Counted from the stretch's first letter, positions 1-9,398 are shown. The stretch: 64,000 nt of DNA from Pseudomonas alliivorans (GCF_017826695.1 NZ_JAFFZW010000002.1:682001-746000); one strand, 5' to 3'. Made by a program: numbers and translations. The notes: a model not told the origin generated them from the letters alone.

Positions 1-699
1 GGCATAGGTCATCGCCTTGAGTGTAATCAGCGAGCGCTTGACCTGATCAGTCCAGGGACCGACGTCGGGACAGCGATCCGAAAACTCGCGCCAGTAGCGC
101 TCGGTTTCTTCCTGCGCATGCCCGGTATCGATGCTCGCCTGAACCGGCAGATAGGACGCCTGGTACGCCAGGGTGAACACCTTGCTCTCACCCTTCGCGA
201 CCGTGAAATGGCTGGCCGTGTGATGATCCTGAGGCAGCAGTGGCACCGGGCTGCGCAACACCAGCATTTCTGGTCCCGCGACAGCGGTCAGCGTGTGCGG
301 ATCCTTCTTCTCGACCCAAGGCACGCTACTGCCGTAATCGAAACGAATGGCCAGGTCCATATCGAACGCGACCTCTCCAGACAGACCGACCACCGTGCGA
401 ACGACATGCCCGGACGTGTCAATGGGCATGAAATCGACCAGCATCGCTCGCCCTTCACGGGTTTCGAATACGGTCTCCAGAATCATTGTGCCGTCCCGGT
501 AGCGACGCTCGATGGAAACGATCGCGGCGCGTGGCGCGATTTTCCATCGACCATGGTCGCTGTCGCCCAACAAGGCCGCGAAGCAGGAAGGAGAATCGAA
601 GCGCGGGAAACACAGCCAGTCCAACGACCCATCGCGCGACACCAGCGCGGCCGTCTGACAGTTTCCCAACAGTGCGTAGTCTTCAATCAATGCGGCCAT
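1..699 (-). CDS. Glycoside hydrolase family 15 protein (glucoamylase/trehalase-like), 3' end cut by window
   Basis: The frame is open from an ATG at 699 to the window edge, giving 233 N-terminal residues. The start MAALIEDYALLGNCQTAAL and the following GSLDWLCFPRFDSPS stretch are the hallmark N-terminus of bacterial GH15 glucoamylase/trehalase-like proteins: a beta-sandwich domain that precedes the (alpha/alpha)6 catalytic barrel. The catalytic glutamates would lie beyond the window edge and cannot be checked. These proteins are usually cytoplasmic and hydrolyse terminal alpha-glucosidic bonds, often of trehalose or short glucans, which suits the nearby glucan genes. It precedes no gene in view on its own strand and is separated by about 105 bases from the HAD gene. 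The family is clear; the substrate is not. Confidence 0.85.
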   Translation of the reverse strand, partial: MAALIEDYALLGNCQTAALVSRDGSLDWLCFPRFDSPSCFAALLGDSDHGRWKIAPRAAIVSIERRYRDGTMILETVFETREGRAMLVDFMPIDTSGHVVRTVVGLSGEVAFDMDLAIRFDYGSSVPWVEKKDPHTLTAVAGPEMLVLRSPVPLLPQDHHTASHFTVAKGESKVFTLAYQASYLPVQASIDTGHAQEETERYWREFSDRCPDVGPWTDQVKRSLITLKAMTYA

Positions 700-777
700 T
701 CGTAATGCTCTGATGTATGAACAGTTGCCGTCATGAATACCCGCCCCGGCCAATCACAGGCAAGTGAAATACAGCGA

Positions 778-798
778 CGCTGCCCGCAATGGGCAGCG
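778..798 (-). terminator. Candidate intrinsic terminator behind the HAD gene
   Basis: CGCTGCCC and GGGCAGCG form a perfect 8-bp GC-rich stem around a 5-base loop, only a few bases after the HAD stop codon on the minus strand. The following T-run is poor, so termination is likely but not certain. Confidence 0.45.
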
Positions 799-804
799 AC
801 AGGG

Positions 805-1635
805 TCAACCCAGGATGTAACGCCCGATTGCAGTTGCAACACCGTCCTCGACATTGCTGCCGGTGACATGATCAGCCTGACTCAACACGGCGGGCTCTCC
901 CTGGCCCATCGCGATCGACACCCCGGCCTTGTGAAACATGGCCACATCATTGCCGCCATCACCGATGGCAGCAGTGTGAGCGAGATCGACGCCCAGGTAA
1001 TCAGCAAGTGCTACCAGCGCAGAACCTTTGTTGGCCTCCAGCGCCGTGACATCCAGATAATAACGCTGCGAGCGCGCAGCCAGCGCCAGCCCGTCGATAA
1101 GCGGATTCAGACGCGCTTCGAGCGTTTTGAGCAATTCGAAGTCCTTGCTCGCGGCGACAATCTTGTCGACACGATCCAGATAGGGCTCGAAGCTGCTCAC
1201 TCGTACCGGCTCGTAGCCCAACGCATCGCGCTCATGGTCGACATAGTCCCCTTCGAGATCGAGCAACAGCCAATCGTCATCAGCGAACACCCAGATCGCG
1301 ACCTTCTGGGTCGCGAAGAGGTCCAGGCAAGTACGCACCGCAGTCGGGTCGATGCGGTGTGCTGCCAGAAGACGGCCATCGGCGTGGGTGATGGTTCCGC
1401 CATTGAACGCAACCGTTGGCAACTCGATGCCCAGCGCCTCGATCACCCCTCGCATCGCACGCGGAGGCCGACTGCTTGCCAGGGTGAAATGAACCCCCGC
1501 CCGTTGCAGATCATGCACGGCGTCGATGTTGGCCTGACTCAGGCTGTGATCGGGACGCAGCAACGTACCATCGATATCGGAAAGCAGAAAACGTACAGAT
1601 CGTTCGGACGCAGACAGATCAGTGGGTTCAGACAT
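805..1635 (-). CDS. Cof-type HAD-IIB family hydrolase (sugar phosphatase-like)
   Basis: A 276-residue protein with the HAD nucleophile motif near the N-terminus (LLSDIDGTLL) and the C-terminal motif IGDGGNDVAMF typical of Cof-type IIB phosphatases, which dephosphorylate sugar phosphates or flavin nucleotides. The start chosen is the ATG at 1635, whose first 8 bases overlap the end of zwf; an ATG further upstream at 1662 would give a longer overlap and a non-conserved extension. The overlap implies translational coupling in a gnd-zwf-HAD operon, so a role in clearing phosphorylated hexose intermediates is a reasonable inference. The exact substrate cannot be read from the sequence. Confidence 0.85.
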   Translation of the reverse strand: MSEPTDLSASERSVRFLLSDIDGTLLRPDHSLSQANIDAVHDLQRAGVHFTLASSRPPRAMRGVIEALGIELPTVAFNGGTITHADGRLLAAHRIDPTAVRTCLDLFATQKVAIWVFADDDWLLLDLEGDYVDHERDALGYEPVRVSSFEPYLDRVDKIVAASKDFELLKTLEARLNPLIDGLALAARSQRYYLDVTALEANKGSALVALADYLGVDLAHTAAIGDGGNDVAMFHKAGVSIAMGQGEPAVLSQADHVTGSNVEDGVATAIGRYILG

Positions 1636-3160
1636 TGAGTTCACGCCATTCACGACCATCACGATTCAACAACTCGTCGCCGACCTCGGGACCGTCCTTG
1701 CCCGCCTCGTACAACGTGACCTCGGGGTGCCTGGCCCACGCATCGAGAAACGGTTGCACGGCGCGCCATCCGTTTTCGATGTTGTCGGCACGCTGGAACA
1801 ACGTCTGATCCCCGGTCAGGCAGTCGTAGATCAGCGTTTCATAGCCGGTCGATGGCTGCATTTCGAAGAAGTCCTTGTAGGCAAAACCCAGCTCGATGTC
1901 TTCCATCTTCAGCGTCGGCCCAGGGCGCTTGGCGAATAGATCGAACCACATGCCCTCGTTGGGCTGGATCTGGATGCGTAGATAGTTCGGCTTGAGCCGA
2001 TCCACTTCCGTATCACGAAACTGCGCATAGGGCGCGGGCTTGAAGCAGATGGCGATTTCGGTGCTGCGTGCACTCATTCGCTTGCCGGTACGCAGGTAGA
2101 ACGGAACCCCCACCCAGCGCCAGTTATCGACCATCACCTTGAGCGCCACGTAGGTTTCCGTGGTGCTGTCGGCTGCAACGCGCTCTTCCTGGCGATAGCC
2201 CGGCACCTTGCGGCCAGACATCTCACCTTCCGCATACTGACCGCGCACCGAGTTGGCCAGTGCCTCCTCTTCACTCCAGGGACGGATTGCCCCCACCACC
2301 TTGGCCTTTTCACCGCGAACGGCATCGGCCCCAAACGCGGCCGGCGGCTCCATGGCAACCATCGCCAGAAGCTGAAACAGGTGATTGGGCACCATGTCGC
2401 GCAGAGCACCGGTGTTCTCATAGAAACTGCCGCGGGTTTCGACACCGACCGTTTCGGCTGCGGTGATCTGCACATGATCAATGTAGTGATTGTTCCAGAA
2501 CGACTCGAACAGACCATTGGAAAAACGGCTGACCAGAATATTCTGCACCGTTTCCTTGCCCAGATAATGGTCGATGCGATAGATCTGCTTTTCGCTCATG
2601 ACCTTGAGCAGGCAGGTGTTCAACGCCACCGCACTGGCCAGATCGGAGCCAAAAGGCTTCTCGATCACCACGCGGCGAAATCCGTCATCGACTTCCTTCA
2701 ACAGACCGGACGACCCCAGGCGTGTTGCCACTTCACTGAAGAAGCGCGGCGCCGTTGCGAGATAGAACACCGCATTGGCCGAGCCGGTGCTTTTTATCTT
2801 GCTTTCGATGTCGCGGTAGGTGGAATCATCCAGGAAGTCGCCCTGCACATAACTGATTCGCTCAGCAAGCTTGGCCCATAACCCGGAATCCAGCGGGTCT
2901 TTGCCCGACTCGGAAACCTTTGCGGCAGATTCTTCACGAATGAAGTTTTCAAGCTTTTTGGCAAAATCGGCGTCGCTGATCGCGTTGTGGTCGACACCGA
3001 CGATGTGCAGCCCCGAGTCGACCAGACCGTCACGCGCCAGGTTATAGAGCGCCGGCATCAGCAGGCGTTTGACAAGGTCCCCGTGCGCACCAAACAAAAA
3101 CAGCGTCGTGGGTGGTGCGACTTCGGCTTTTTGCTCGGAGGTGCCGCGTGACAGGCCCAT
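1628..3160 (-). CDS. zwf: Glucose-6-phosphate 1-dehydrogenase
   Basis: A 510-residue protein, normal length for the family. It catalyses oxidation of glucose 6-phosphate to 6-phosphogluconolactone with NAD(P)+ in the cytoplasm. The active-site signature RIDHYLGKE is present near residue 200, preceded by IEKPFG. The nucleotide-binding motif reads GAHGDLVKRLL where most family members have GASGDLTKRKL, so this may be the divergent paralogue that pseudomonads pair with gnd rather than the copy in the Entner-Doudoroff operon. Its ATG shares one base with the gnd stop (TAATG), so the two are coupled. Confident on enzyme; cofactor preference is open. Confidence 0.95.
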   Translation of the reverse strand: MGLSRGTSEQKAEVAPPTTLFLFGAHGDLVKRLLMPALYNLARDGLVDSGLHIVGVDHNAISDADFAKKLENFIREESAAKVSESGKDPLDSGLWAKLAERISYVQGDFLDDSTYRDIESKIKSTGSANAVFYLATAPRFFSEVATRLGSSGLLKEVDDGFRRVVIEKPFGSDLASAVALNTCLLKVMSEKQIYRIDHYLGKETVQNILVSRFSNGLFESFWNNHYIDHVQITAAETVGVETRGSFYENTGALRDMVPNHLFQLLAMVAMEPPAAFGADAVRGEKAKVVGAIRPWSEEEALANSVRGQYAEGEMSGRKVPGYRQEERVAADSTTETYVALKVMVDNWRWVGVPFYLRTGKRMSARSTEIAICFKPAPYAQFRDTEVDRLKPNYLRIQIQPNEGMWFDLFAKRPGPTLKMEDIELGFAYKDFFEMQPSTGYETLIYDCLTGDQTLFQRADNIENGWRAVQPFLDAWARHPEVTLYEAGKDGPEVGDELLNRDGREWRELNV

Positions 3161-4134
3161 TACTTGGGTTCCTTGTGACCGCCGAATCCAAAGCGCATGG
3201 CCGACAGCATCTTGTCAGCGTAAGAGCTGGTCTGGCGGGAGCGGAATCTTGCGAACAGCGCGCTGGACAACACGGGAACCGGAACGGCCTGCTCAATGGC
3301 GGCCTCGATGGTCCAGCGGCCTTCACCGCTGTCGGCGACAGAGCCTGAGAACGCGTCCAGCTGCGGATCGGTGGCCAGCGCATCCGCCGTAAGGTCCAGC
3401 AACCAGGACGAGACGACACTGCCACGACGCCACACTTCGGCAATGTCCGCGGTATTGAGGTCAAAGCGCTGTTCGGCGGGCAGATGTTCGGAGTTCTTCT
3501 GCTTGAGCAGATCGAAGCCCTCGGCGAAGGCCTGCATCATGCCGTACTCGATGCCGTTGTGAATCATCTTCACGAAGTGACCTGAGCCTGCAGGACCCGC
3601 ATGGATATAGCCATGCTCGGCACGGTGATCGGTCGAGTTGCGATCCTTGGTACGCGGGATATCGCCCATGCCGGGCGCCAGCGTGGCGAAAAGCGGGTCA
3701 AGACGATCGACGATCGCTTTCTCGCCACCGATCATCATGCAGTAACCACGCTCCAGCCCCCAGACACCACCGGACGTACCAACGTCCACGTAGTGCAGGC
3801 CCTTGTCGGTGAGTTCCTGCGCGCGACGGATGTCGTCTTTATAGAACGTGTTGCCGCCATCGATGATCACGTCATCGGGCTCAAGCAACTGGCTCAGGAT
3901 CTGAATCGTGTCCTCGGTCGGTGCGCCGGCCGGCAACATGACCCAGACAGCACGCGGCGCCTGCAGGGCACCCACCAGTTCGGCCAGATCGGCGACTGGC
4001 GTCGAGCCTTCATTGGCCAGGGCGCTGCGTGACGCTTCATCACGGTCGTACACCACAGTGGTGTGACCATCGAGCATCAAACGCCGTGCGATATTGCCGC
4101 CCATGCGGCCCAGTCCAATAATCCCAAGTTGCAT
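3160..4134 (-). CDS. gnd: 6-phosphogluconate dehydrogenase, decarboxylating (short form)
   Basis: A 324-residue protein that fits the short, usually NAD-linked bacterial 6-phosphogluconate dehydrogenases rather than the ~470-residue form. It shows an N-terminal Rossmann loop ([13 protein letters not shown]), the substrate-binding stretch [13 protein letters not shown] near residue 125 and the catalytic lysine/asparagine motif [13 protein letters not shown] near residue 185. It converts 6-phosphogluconate to ribulose 5-phosphate and CO2. A good Shine-Dalgarno (AGGAG) lies 7 bases before the ATG. It is the first gene of the gnd-zwf-HAD operon, so this operon encodes the oxidative pentose-phosphate branch apart from the lactonase. 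Confidence 0.94.
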   Translation of the reverse strand: MQLGIIGLGRMGGNIARRLMLDGHTTVVYDRDEASRSALANEGSTPVADLAELVGALQAPRAVWVMLPAGAPTEDTIQILSQLLEPDDVIIDGGNTFYKDDIRRAQELTDKGLHYVDVGTSGGVWGLERGYCMMIGGEKAIVDRLDPLFATLAPGMGDIPRTKDRNSTDHRAEHGYIHAGPAGSGHFVKMIHNGIEYGMMQAFAEGFDLLKQKNSEHLPAEQRFDLNTADIAEVWRRGSVVSSWLLDLTADALATDPQLDAFSGSVADSGEGRWTIEAAIEQAVPVPVLSSALFARFRSRQTSSYADKMLSAMRFGFGGHKEPK

Positions 4135-4445
4135 GAAGTTGCTCCTAAACTCGTAAAAGGGGCCTCACCTGTTGTCCAGCGCATCAACAGTCGGTGAGCA
4201 TGCTGGTTAGTCAAGCGAGGCAGAACGTCGGTTCCCCTGAGGGAGATGACAACAGCAGAGCTGTCAGAGGGTGCATTTTGTCGCGATCAATAAACATTCG
4301 CGACCATGAAAAATAAAAAAGTTCCAATTTAATGCAAAAGAAATCAGAATCTGAGCCGATAGAGAGGTTAGCAGCGGCCACTCAGGGATTGATAGTCATT
4401 GCCACGGACCTTTCCAGGTTTAATCCACCATTTGCGAGGTGAGCA
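4135..4445. promoter_or_regulatory. Intergenic region between gnd and the small coiled-coil gene
   Basis: About 310 bases without a gene. They must hold the promoter of gnd-zwf (minus) and probably one for the plus-strand small gene. The AT-rich core (about 4280-4345) contains two copies of the palindrome TCGCGA at 4281-4286 and 4298-4303, 11 bases apart, which could be an operator; no regulator is assigned. No convincing -35/-10 pair is claimed. Confidence 0.35.
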
Positions 4446-4619
4446 ATGGGCACTGTACTACCAGCACTGGCACCACAAACCCTGTATGTGACAATCCGCC
4501 GCGACGAACTGCGTGCGTTGAAAGAAGAACGTGAGCAGTTGCAGAAAAAAGTCGCTCATCTGAGCCTCATGCTTCAGCAAACCCAGCTGATTTCTTCCGG
4601 TACAGCATTACAGCTTTGA
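4446..4619 (+). CDS. Small conserved-type protein with coiled coil, 57 residues
   Basis: A short frame beginning MGTVLPALAPQTLYVTIRRD, followed by a charged heptad-like helix (residues about 18-45, with LKEEREQLQKKV) and a short tail. A Shine-Dalgarno-like GAGGTGAG precedes the ATG by a few bases. The helix would suit a dimeric coiled coil such as a small DNA-binding or scaffold protein, but there is no recognisable domain. Codon use resembles the neighbours. No function is assigned. Confidence 0.55.
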   Translation: MGTVLPALAPQTLYVTIRRDELRALKEEREQLQKKVAHLSLMLQQTQLISSGTALQL

Positions 4620-4657
4620 AGAGTTGCACACCCGCTGCGCAATGAATGACCGCCCGA

Positions 4658-4682
4658 GGCAAGCCCGATCCGCTGGCTTGCC
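4658..4682 (+). terminator. Hairpin behind the small coiled-coil gene
   Basis: GGCAAGCC and GGCTTGCC form an 8-bp perfect stem with a 9-base loop about 40 bases after the stop of the 57-residue gene. There is no T-run, so this may be a weak terminator or an mRNA stability element. Confidence 0.3.
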
Positions 4683-4883
4683 CGCCTGATCCCCTCCGCA
4701 ATATCCGCTTCCGATTAATTCAACAAGGAACCGTGATCAACGGCTCCAGGCAAATATCTACCCTCGGACAGTCCCGCATTTTGCGCCAGTAATGTTTCGC
4801 GAACCAGATACATTTCGCAACTGCCGAAGCACGGATCGCATGATAACGCTGCACGCATCCACAATCCTGTAGCACTGCCGCCG

Positions 4884-5390
4884 TCAAAGCGTCTTTTGCC
4901 AGAACAGTGCACGCCCCATCTCCGGATTCAATTGATAGCTGTCGAAACCAACCTTGCGATAGGCCGCCTGCGCGATATCGTTGCCTTCCAGCACTTCAAG
5001 CGTCAGTTTGCAGCACCCGCGCTGACGTGCGATCTCTTCGACCTTCGCGAGCATTTTCTGACTGATCCCTTTGCCCCGATGCGTAGCGATGACGGCGACG
5101 TCGTGGATATTGACCAGCGGACGACAGGCAAAGGTGGAAAAGCCTTCGAAACAGTTGACCAGCCCGACCGGCTCACCGGCGATGAATGCCAGGACGCTGA
5201 AAGCATGTGGCCGCTTGGCCAGTTCTATCGCCAGTTGCTGGCGCGTATCGCTCGACAGGGGCTTGCCAGAGCCCATGGCATCCAGAGCATATTCATTCAA
5301 GACGAACCCAATCGCGTCTGCGTGTACCGGATTGGTGTAACTCGCTTGCAGTACCAACACCTCTGGGCCTTCCATTTCCGTCCTCGTCAA
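4884..5390 (-). CDS. GNAT family N-acetyltransferase
   Basis: A 168-residue single-domain protein. The acetyl-CoA pyrophosphate-binding motif A (ATHRGKGISQKML, around residues 101-113) and the motif B region ending in AYRKVGFDSY are typical of Gcn5-related acetyltransferases. Motif positions and length fit a small-molecule or peptide acetyltransferase, but the acceptor cannot be predicted. An alternative ATG lies at 5375. It stands alone on the minus strand, opposite to both flanking genes. Confidence 0.85.
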   Translation of the reverse strand: MTRTEMEGPEVLVLQASYTNPVHADAIGFVLNEYALDAMGSGKPLSSDTRQQLAIELAKRPHAFSVLAFIAGEPVGLVNCFEGFSTFACRPLVNIHDVAVIATHRGKGISQKMLAKVEEIARQRGCCKLTLEVLEGNDIAQAAYRKVGFDSYQLNPEMGRALFWQKTL

Positions 5391-5969
5391 TCAAAGAGTC
5401 TTCTTAATCGCGCGTGCGATGGGCCTGCCCAGTGAACGGCAGGCCAAAGGACCGTGATTCTATCCCGCCCCGCGCCAAAATGTTCCAGTACAGATGTAGG
5501 AAGTTTCTCTAGGTGCACGTGAATCGATCACTGCCCGCACCTGGAAAAGGCAGCGTGCATCGATCCAGATGCAAAAAGCAGAAAAGGCGCGGGATTTTTT
5601 CATCAAATGAATGGGATCCCGATGATTGTCGAACAATCCGACGGCCGGTCATTACGCGAGAATGTCGTCGAACCCCGCCCCGAAAAGGCGCAGCGATCGA
5701 GCCGCTTATGCCCATAAACAGGCCGCCAACCCCCGCCCCAGGCGACCGCTGGTAAAAAACTCGAAACTTCTCCAAAAGCGCCGGGTCAGGTGAATAGAGC
5801 GCCTATGCTGTTGGCATATTGCAGACAATGTCTTCATCACATTGCATCGCTGCTATGTATAGTCCAAGTCGGTACTGTTTTTGCGTAGTGCATGTGCAGG
5901 TACCCGGCCATAGGAAATGGCCAATAAAAATCATGTGATGCACCAATACTGTTTTAACGGGAGAAAACG
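5391..5969 (+). promoter_or_regulatory. Long leader/intergenic region before glgA
   Basis: About 580 bases without a supported gene; the short open frames here have no Shine-Dalgarno or family resemblance. It presumably carries the promoter of the glgA-treZ-malQ-treY operon, which is osmotically controlled in related pseudomonads. A sequence resembling an AlgU/RpoE-type promoter (GAAACTT, 16 bases, TCAGG) occurs at about 5762-5790, but the match is loose. No riboswitch or strong hairpin was recognised. Confidence 0.3.
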
Positions 5970-7562
5970 ATGATTAGCGCCGCTGTCAAAACCCAGAAGG
6001 GAGAGAGTTTTAATCAGCCGGCCAGCGAGCTGACTCATCTGCCGGTTTTCGCTTCGACGAGCGTTCCACTGCTGCAACTGCCGACTTCGACTTCACAGCC
6101 CACCCTTTCCCCAGTCAACAAGCGCAAAGTCCTGTTTGTGACCTCAGAACTGGCTGACCTTGTGAAAACCGGGGGCCTGGGCGATGTGTCTGCTGCCTTG
6201 CCGCGAGCCATGCGTCACTTGCACGATGTCCGCGTGCTGATACCCGGCTACCCGCAAGTGATCAATAGCGGCAACCCGATCCATATCATCAGCCAGCTGG
6301 GCGGATATGCAGGGTTGCCAGCGTGCAAGGTAGGCCGTATGGACATGAAAGACGGCCTCGTCATTTATGTGCTGATCTGCCCTGAACTGTACGAGCGCGA
6401 AGGCACGCCTTACGCCGACCGCCATGGCCGGGACTGGTCCGACAACCACATCCGTTTTGCGCGCCTTGGCCTTGCCGCCGCCGACTTCGCTGCAGGCGCA
6501 GTGAAGACTCAATGGTGCCCCGAACTGGTTCACGCCCATGACTGGCCAGCCGGACTCGCCCCCGCTTACATGAAATGGCGCGGCCAGACCACGCCCAGCA
6601 TCTTCACCATCCACAACCTTGCCTACCAGGGCACTGTGAGCACAGGTTCGAGCCGTGAACTCGGCATCCCTGACGAAGCCCTGCAGGCCGAAGGCATGGA
6701 GTTCTACGGCAAGCTGTCTTTCATCAAGGCCGGCATGGCGTACGCGAACCACATCACGACCGTCAGCGCGACCTATGCCAAGGAAATCACTACGCCAGAA
6801 TTCGGCTGCGGACTGGAAGGATTTCTGCAGAGCAAGGCGAACAAGGGCCAGCTCAGCGGTATTCCCAATGGCATCGACGCCAGCTGGGACGCCGCCACCG
6901 ATGAGCACCTGATCTGCCACTTTGCACCCAACGAGTGGCTGCGCAAGGAGATCAACGCTGACTACGTTCGAGAACTGTTTGGCCTGGACGCATCCACCGG
7001 CCCGCTGTTCGCGGTGGTATCACGCCTGGTGTACCAGAAAGGCCTGGACCTGACGATTGGTGTTGCCGAACACATCGTCAACAAGGGTGGCCAGATTGCA
7101 ATCATTGGTCGCGGCGAGCCTGAAGAGGAAGACGCCATGCGTGCCCTCGCGACCCGCTTCCCAGGGCGCATCGGCGTGCGTATCGGCTTCAATGAAACCG
7201 ACGCCCGACGCATGTTTGCAGGCAGTGACTTTCTGCTCATGCCTTCCCGTTACGAGCCGTGCGGCCTGAGCCAGATGTATGCCCAGCGCTTCGGTTCGCT
7301 GCCAGTGGCACGCAACACAGGTGGTCTGGCCGACACGATTGAAGACGGTGTGACAGGTTTTCTGTTCAACGAGTCGACCGTGCAAAGCTACACCGAAGCC
7401 TTGAACCGTGCGTTCCAGGTCTTCGCTCACCCGGAGTTACTCAATGCCATGCGCTGCCGCGCCATGGCCGCCCCGTTCAACTGGCATCAGGCGGTAGAGC
7501 CCTACGCAGAACTGTATCGCGATCTGTTGAAGAAAAATGCGGGCGCTTCAATTCACTATTAA
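5970..7562 (+). CDS. glgA: Glycogen synthase (GT5 family)
   Basis: A 530-residue GT-B glycosyltransferase that elongates alpha-1,4-glucan. The donor-binding motif KTGGLGDV follows an unusual ~50-residue N-terminal extension rich in Ser/Thr/Pro; most bacterial GlgA proteins begin just before this motif. The C-terminal retaining-transferase motif SRYEPCGLSQMYAQRFG and the following NTGGLADTI are intact. A Shine-Dalgarno GGGAGA precedes the ATG at 5970. It is the first gene of the glucan/trehalose operon, 18 bases before treZ. No glgC (ADP-glucose pyrophosphorylase) or glgB is in this locus, so the donor supply is not explained here. Confidence 0.94.
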   Translation: MISAAVKTQKGESFNQPASELTHLPVFASTSVPLLQLPTSTSQPTLSPVNKRKVLFVTSELADLVKTGGLGDVSAALPRAMRHLHDVRVLIPGYPQVINSGNPIHIISQLGGYAGLPACKVGRMDMKDGLVIYVLICPELYEREGTPYADRHGRDWSDNHIRFARLGLAAADFAAGAVKTQWCPELVHAHDWPAGLAPAYMKWRGQTTPSIFTIHNLAYQGTVSTGSSRELGIPDEALQAEGMEFYGKLSFIKAGMAYANHITTVSATYAKEITTPEFGCGLEGFLQSKANKGQLSGIPNGIDASWDAATDEHLICHFAPNEWLRKEINADYVRELFGLDASTGPLFAVVSRLVYQKGLDLTIGVAEHIVNKGGQIAIIGRGEPEEEDAMRALATRFPGRIGVRIGFNETDARRMFAGSDFLLMPSRYEPCGLSQMYAQRFGSLPVARNTGGLADTIEDGVTGFLFNESTVQSYTEALNRAFQVFAHPELLNAMRCRAMAAPFNWHQAVEPYAELYRDLLKKNAGASIHY

Positions 7563-7580
7563 GGAAAAAGGGGTCAATGG

Positions 7581-9398
7581 ATGCCTCTGCGCACAGAAAA
7601 CAGCTGGCGCCACGGCGCCGTTTTGGTAAACCCCGAACTCACCCGGTTTGCCCTCTGGGCACCGGATGCCGACAACGTCACCCTTGAACTGGAGGATGGT
7701 CAATCACTGGCCATGCTCCCTCAGCCTGAAGGCTGGTTCGTGCTGGAGGCCCGCTGCAAAGCGGGCACCCGGTACCAGTTCAATATCAACGGGGAGCTCA
7801 AGGTCCCTGACCCCGCTTCCCGTGCCCAGGCCGACGATGTTCACTCACACAGTGTCGTGGTCGACCCGCTTGCCTATCAGTGGAAAAACACCGACTGGAA
7901 GGGCCGCCCTTGGCATGAGGCCGTCATTTATGAGCTGCACGTGGGCGCCATGGGAGGTTATGCAGGTGTAGAAAAGCATCTGCAGCATCTGGCCGACCTT
8001 GGCGTCACCGCCATCGAACTGATGCCTCTCGCGCAATTCCCAGGCGATCGCAACTGGGGTTACGACGGGGTACTGCCTTATGCACCGCAGTCCTCCTATG
8101 GAACGCCCGAGCAGCTCAAGCACCTGATCGACACCGCGCATGGATACGGGCTGGCGGTCATTCTGGACGTCGTTTACAACCACTTTGGCCCGGACGGCAA
8201 CTATCTGGGCAGTTACGCCAAGGAGTTTTTCCGCAGCGACCTGCACACACCATGGGGCGACGCCATCGACTTCCGGCGCCCGCAAGTACGCGATTACTTC
8301 GTCAACAACGCGCTGATGTGGCTGCTCGAATACCGTTTTGACGGCCTGCGCATGGACGCTGTCCACGCAATCCGTGACGAAACGTTTCTGCCGGAATTCG
8401 CCGGGCGGGTGCGTGAACAGATCGAACCAGGTCGACACGTGTGGCTGAATCTGGAGAACGAATTCAACCAGGCCAGCCTGCTCGCCGACAAAGGTTTTGA
8501 CGCCCAGTGGGATGACGATGGGCATAACACGCTGCATGTACTGTTGACCGGTGAAACCGACGCCTATTATTCGGACTTCGCGCAGGAGCCGACACAGAAG
8601 CTGGCGCGTCTGTTGAGCGAAGGCTTCGTGTACCAGGGCGAACAGACCCGGCACGGCCACACTCGCGGTGAGCCCAGCGGTCATCTGCCGCCCAGCGCTT
8701 TCGTTCTGTTTCTGCAGAACCATGACCAGATCGGCAACCGTGCACTCGGCGAACGCCTGCCGCAGCTCTGCCCTGCACCGGCACTCAAGGCGGCCACCGC
8801 CCTGCTGCTGCTTTCGCCGATGATTCCATTGATGTTCATGGGCGATGAATGGGCAGCCAGCGACCCGTTCCTGTTCTTTACCAGCCACCATGGCGAATTG
8901 GCTGATCTTGTACGCGAGGGTCGACGCAACGAATTCGCCGATTTTGCCGCGTTCGCCGATCCAGAACGTCGCGAGCACATTCCCGACCCTAATGATCCGA
9001 AGACCTTCGAAGCTTCCCGCCCGGCTTTCGCAGCACTGAATCTGGAAACGGATGCAGGGCTGGATCATCGCAACTGGCTAGAGCTTTATAAGCAATTGCT
9101 GGTGCTGCGTAAGCAGGAAATCATCCCGCGCCTGCCCGGCGCTCAGGCACTGGGCACCGACATTCTGGGGGATAGTGCCGTCAGTGCGCGCTGGCGCATG
9201 GGCGACGGCAGCGTGCTGCGCATTGACCTGAACCTGAGCGAGCACGCTGTCACTGCTTCGCAACAGGAAGGTGCGAGGGTGATTTTCTCCACCTTGCCAA
9301 AATCGTCCGAACTTTCACACCAGGGCATCCTCAATCCATACACGGCAATTGTCAGCCTGACAGGCCGTGATGTTCTGGAGGAACGGGATGAGCAATGA
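7581..9398 (+). CDS. treZ: Malto-oligosyltrehalose trehalohydrolase
   Basis: A 605-residue GH13 enzyme that cuts free trehalose from the end of maltooligosyl-trehalose made by TreY. An N-terminal beta-sandwich (CBM48-like, residues about 10-100) is followed by the barrel with the GH13 catalytic set: nucleophile aspartate in FDGLRMDAVHAI, acid glutamate in LNLENEFN and the transition-state aspartate in QNHDQIGNR. The motif WHEAVIYELHVG is typical of TreZ. Its end overlaps malQ by 11 bases, so translation is likely coupled. Product acts in the cytoplasm to make trehalose as an osmoprotectant. Confidence 0.94.
   Translation: MPLRTENSWRHGAVLVNPELTRFALWAPDADNVTLELEDGQSLAMLPQPEGWFVLEARCKAGTRYQFNINGELKVPDPASRAQADDVHSHSVVVDPLAYQWKNTDWKGRPWHEAVIYELHVGAMGGYAGVEKHLQHLADLGVTAIELMPLAQFPGDRNWGYDGVLPYAPQSSYGTPEQLKHLIDTAHGYGLAVILDVVYNHFGPDGNYLGSYAKEFFRSDLHTPWGDAIDFRRPQVRDYFVNNALMWLLEYRFDGLRMDAVHAIRDETFLPEFAGRVREQIEPGRHVWLNLENEFNQASLLADKGFDAQWDDDGHNTLHVLLTGETDAYYSDFAQEPTQKLARLLSEGFVYQGEQTRHGHTRGEPSGHLPPSAFVLFLQNHDQIGNRALGERLPQLCPAPALKAATALLLLSPMIPLMFMGDEWAASDPFLFFTSHHGELADLVREGRRNEFADFAAFADPERREHIPDPNDPKTFEASRPAFAALNLETDAGLDHRNWLELYKQLLVLRKQEIIPRLPGAQALGTDILGDSAVSARWRMGDGSVLRIDLNLSEHAVTASQQEGARVIFSTLPKSSELSHQGILNPYTAIVSLTGRDVLEERDEQ

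Noticed and set aside
733..1638. Long plus-strand open frame opposite the HAD gene
   Set aside because: Antisense shadow of a clear HAD phosphatase; no Shine-Dalgarno and no family resemblance.
5509..5775. 88-codon minus-strand frame in the glgA leader
   Set aside because: No Shine-Dalgarno, no recognisable domain, composition like non-coding DNA of this gap.
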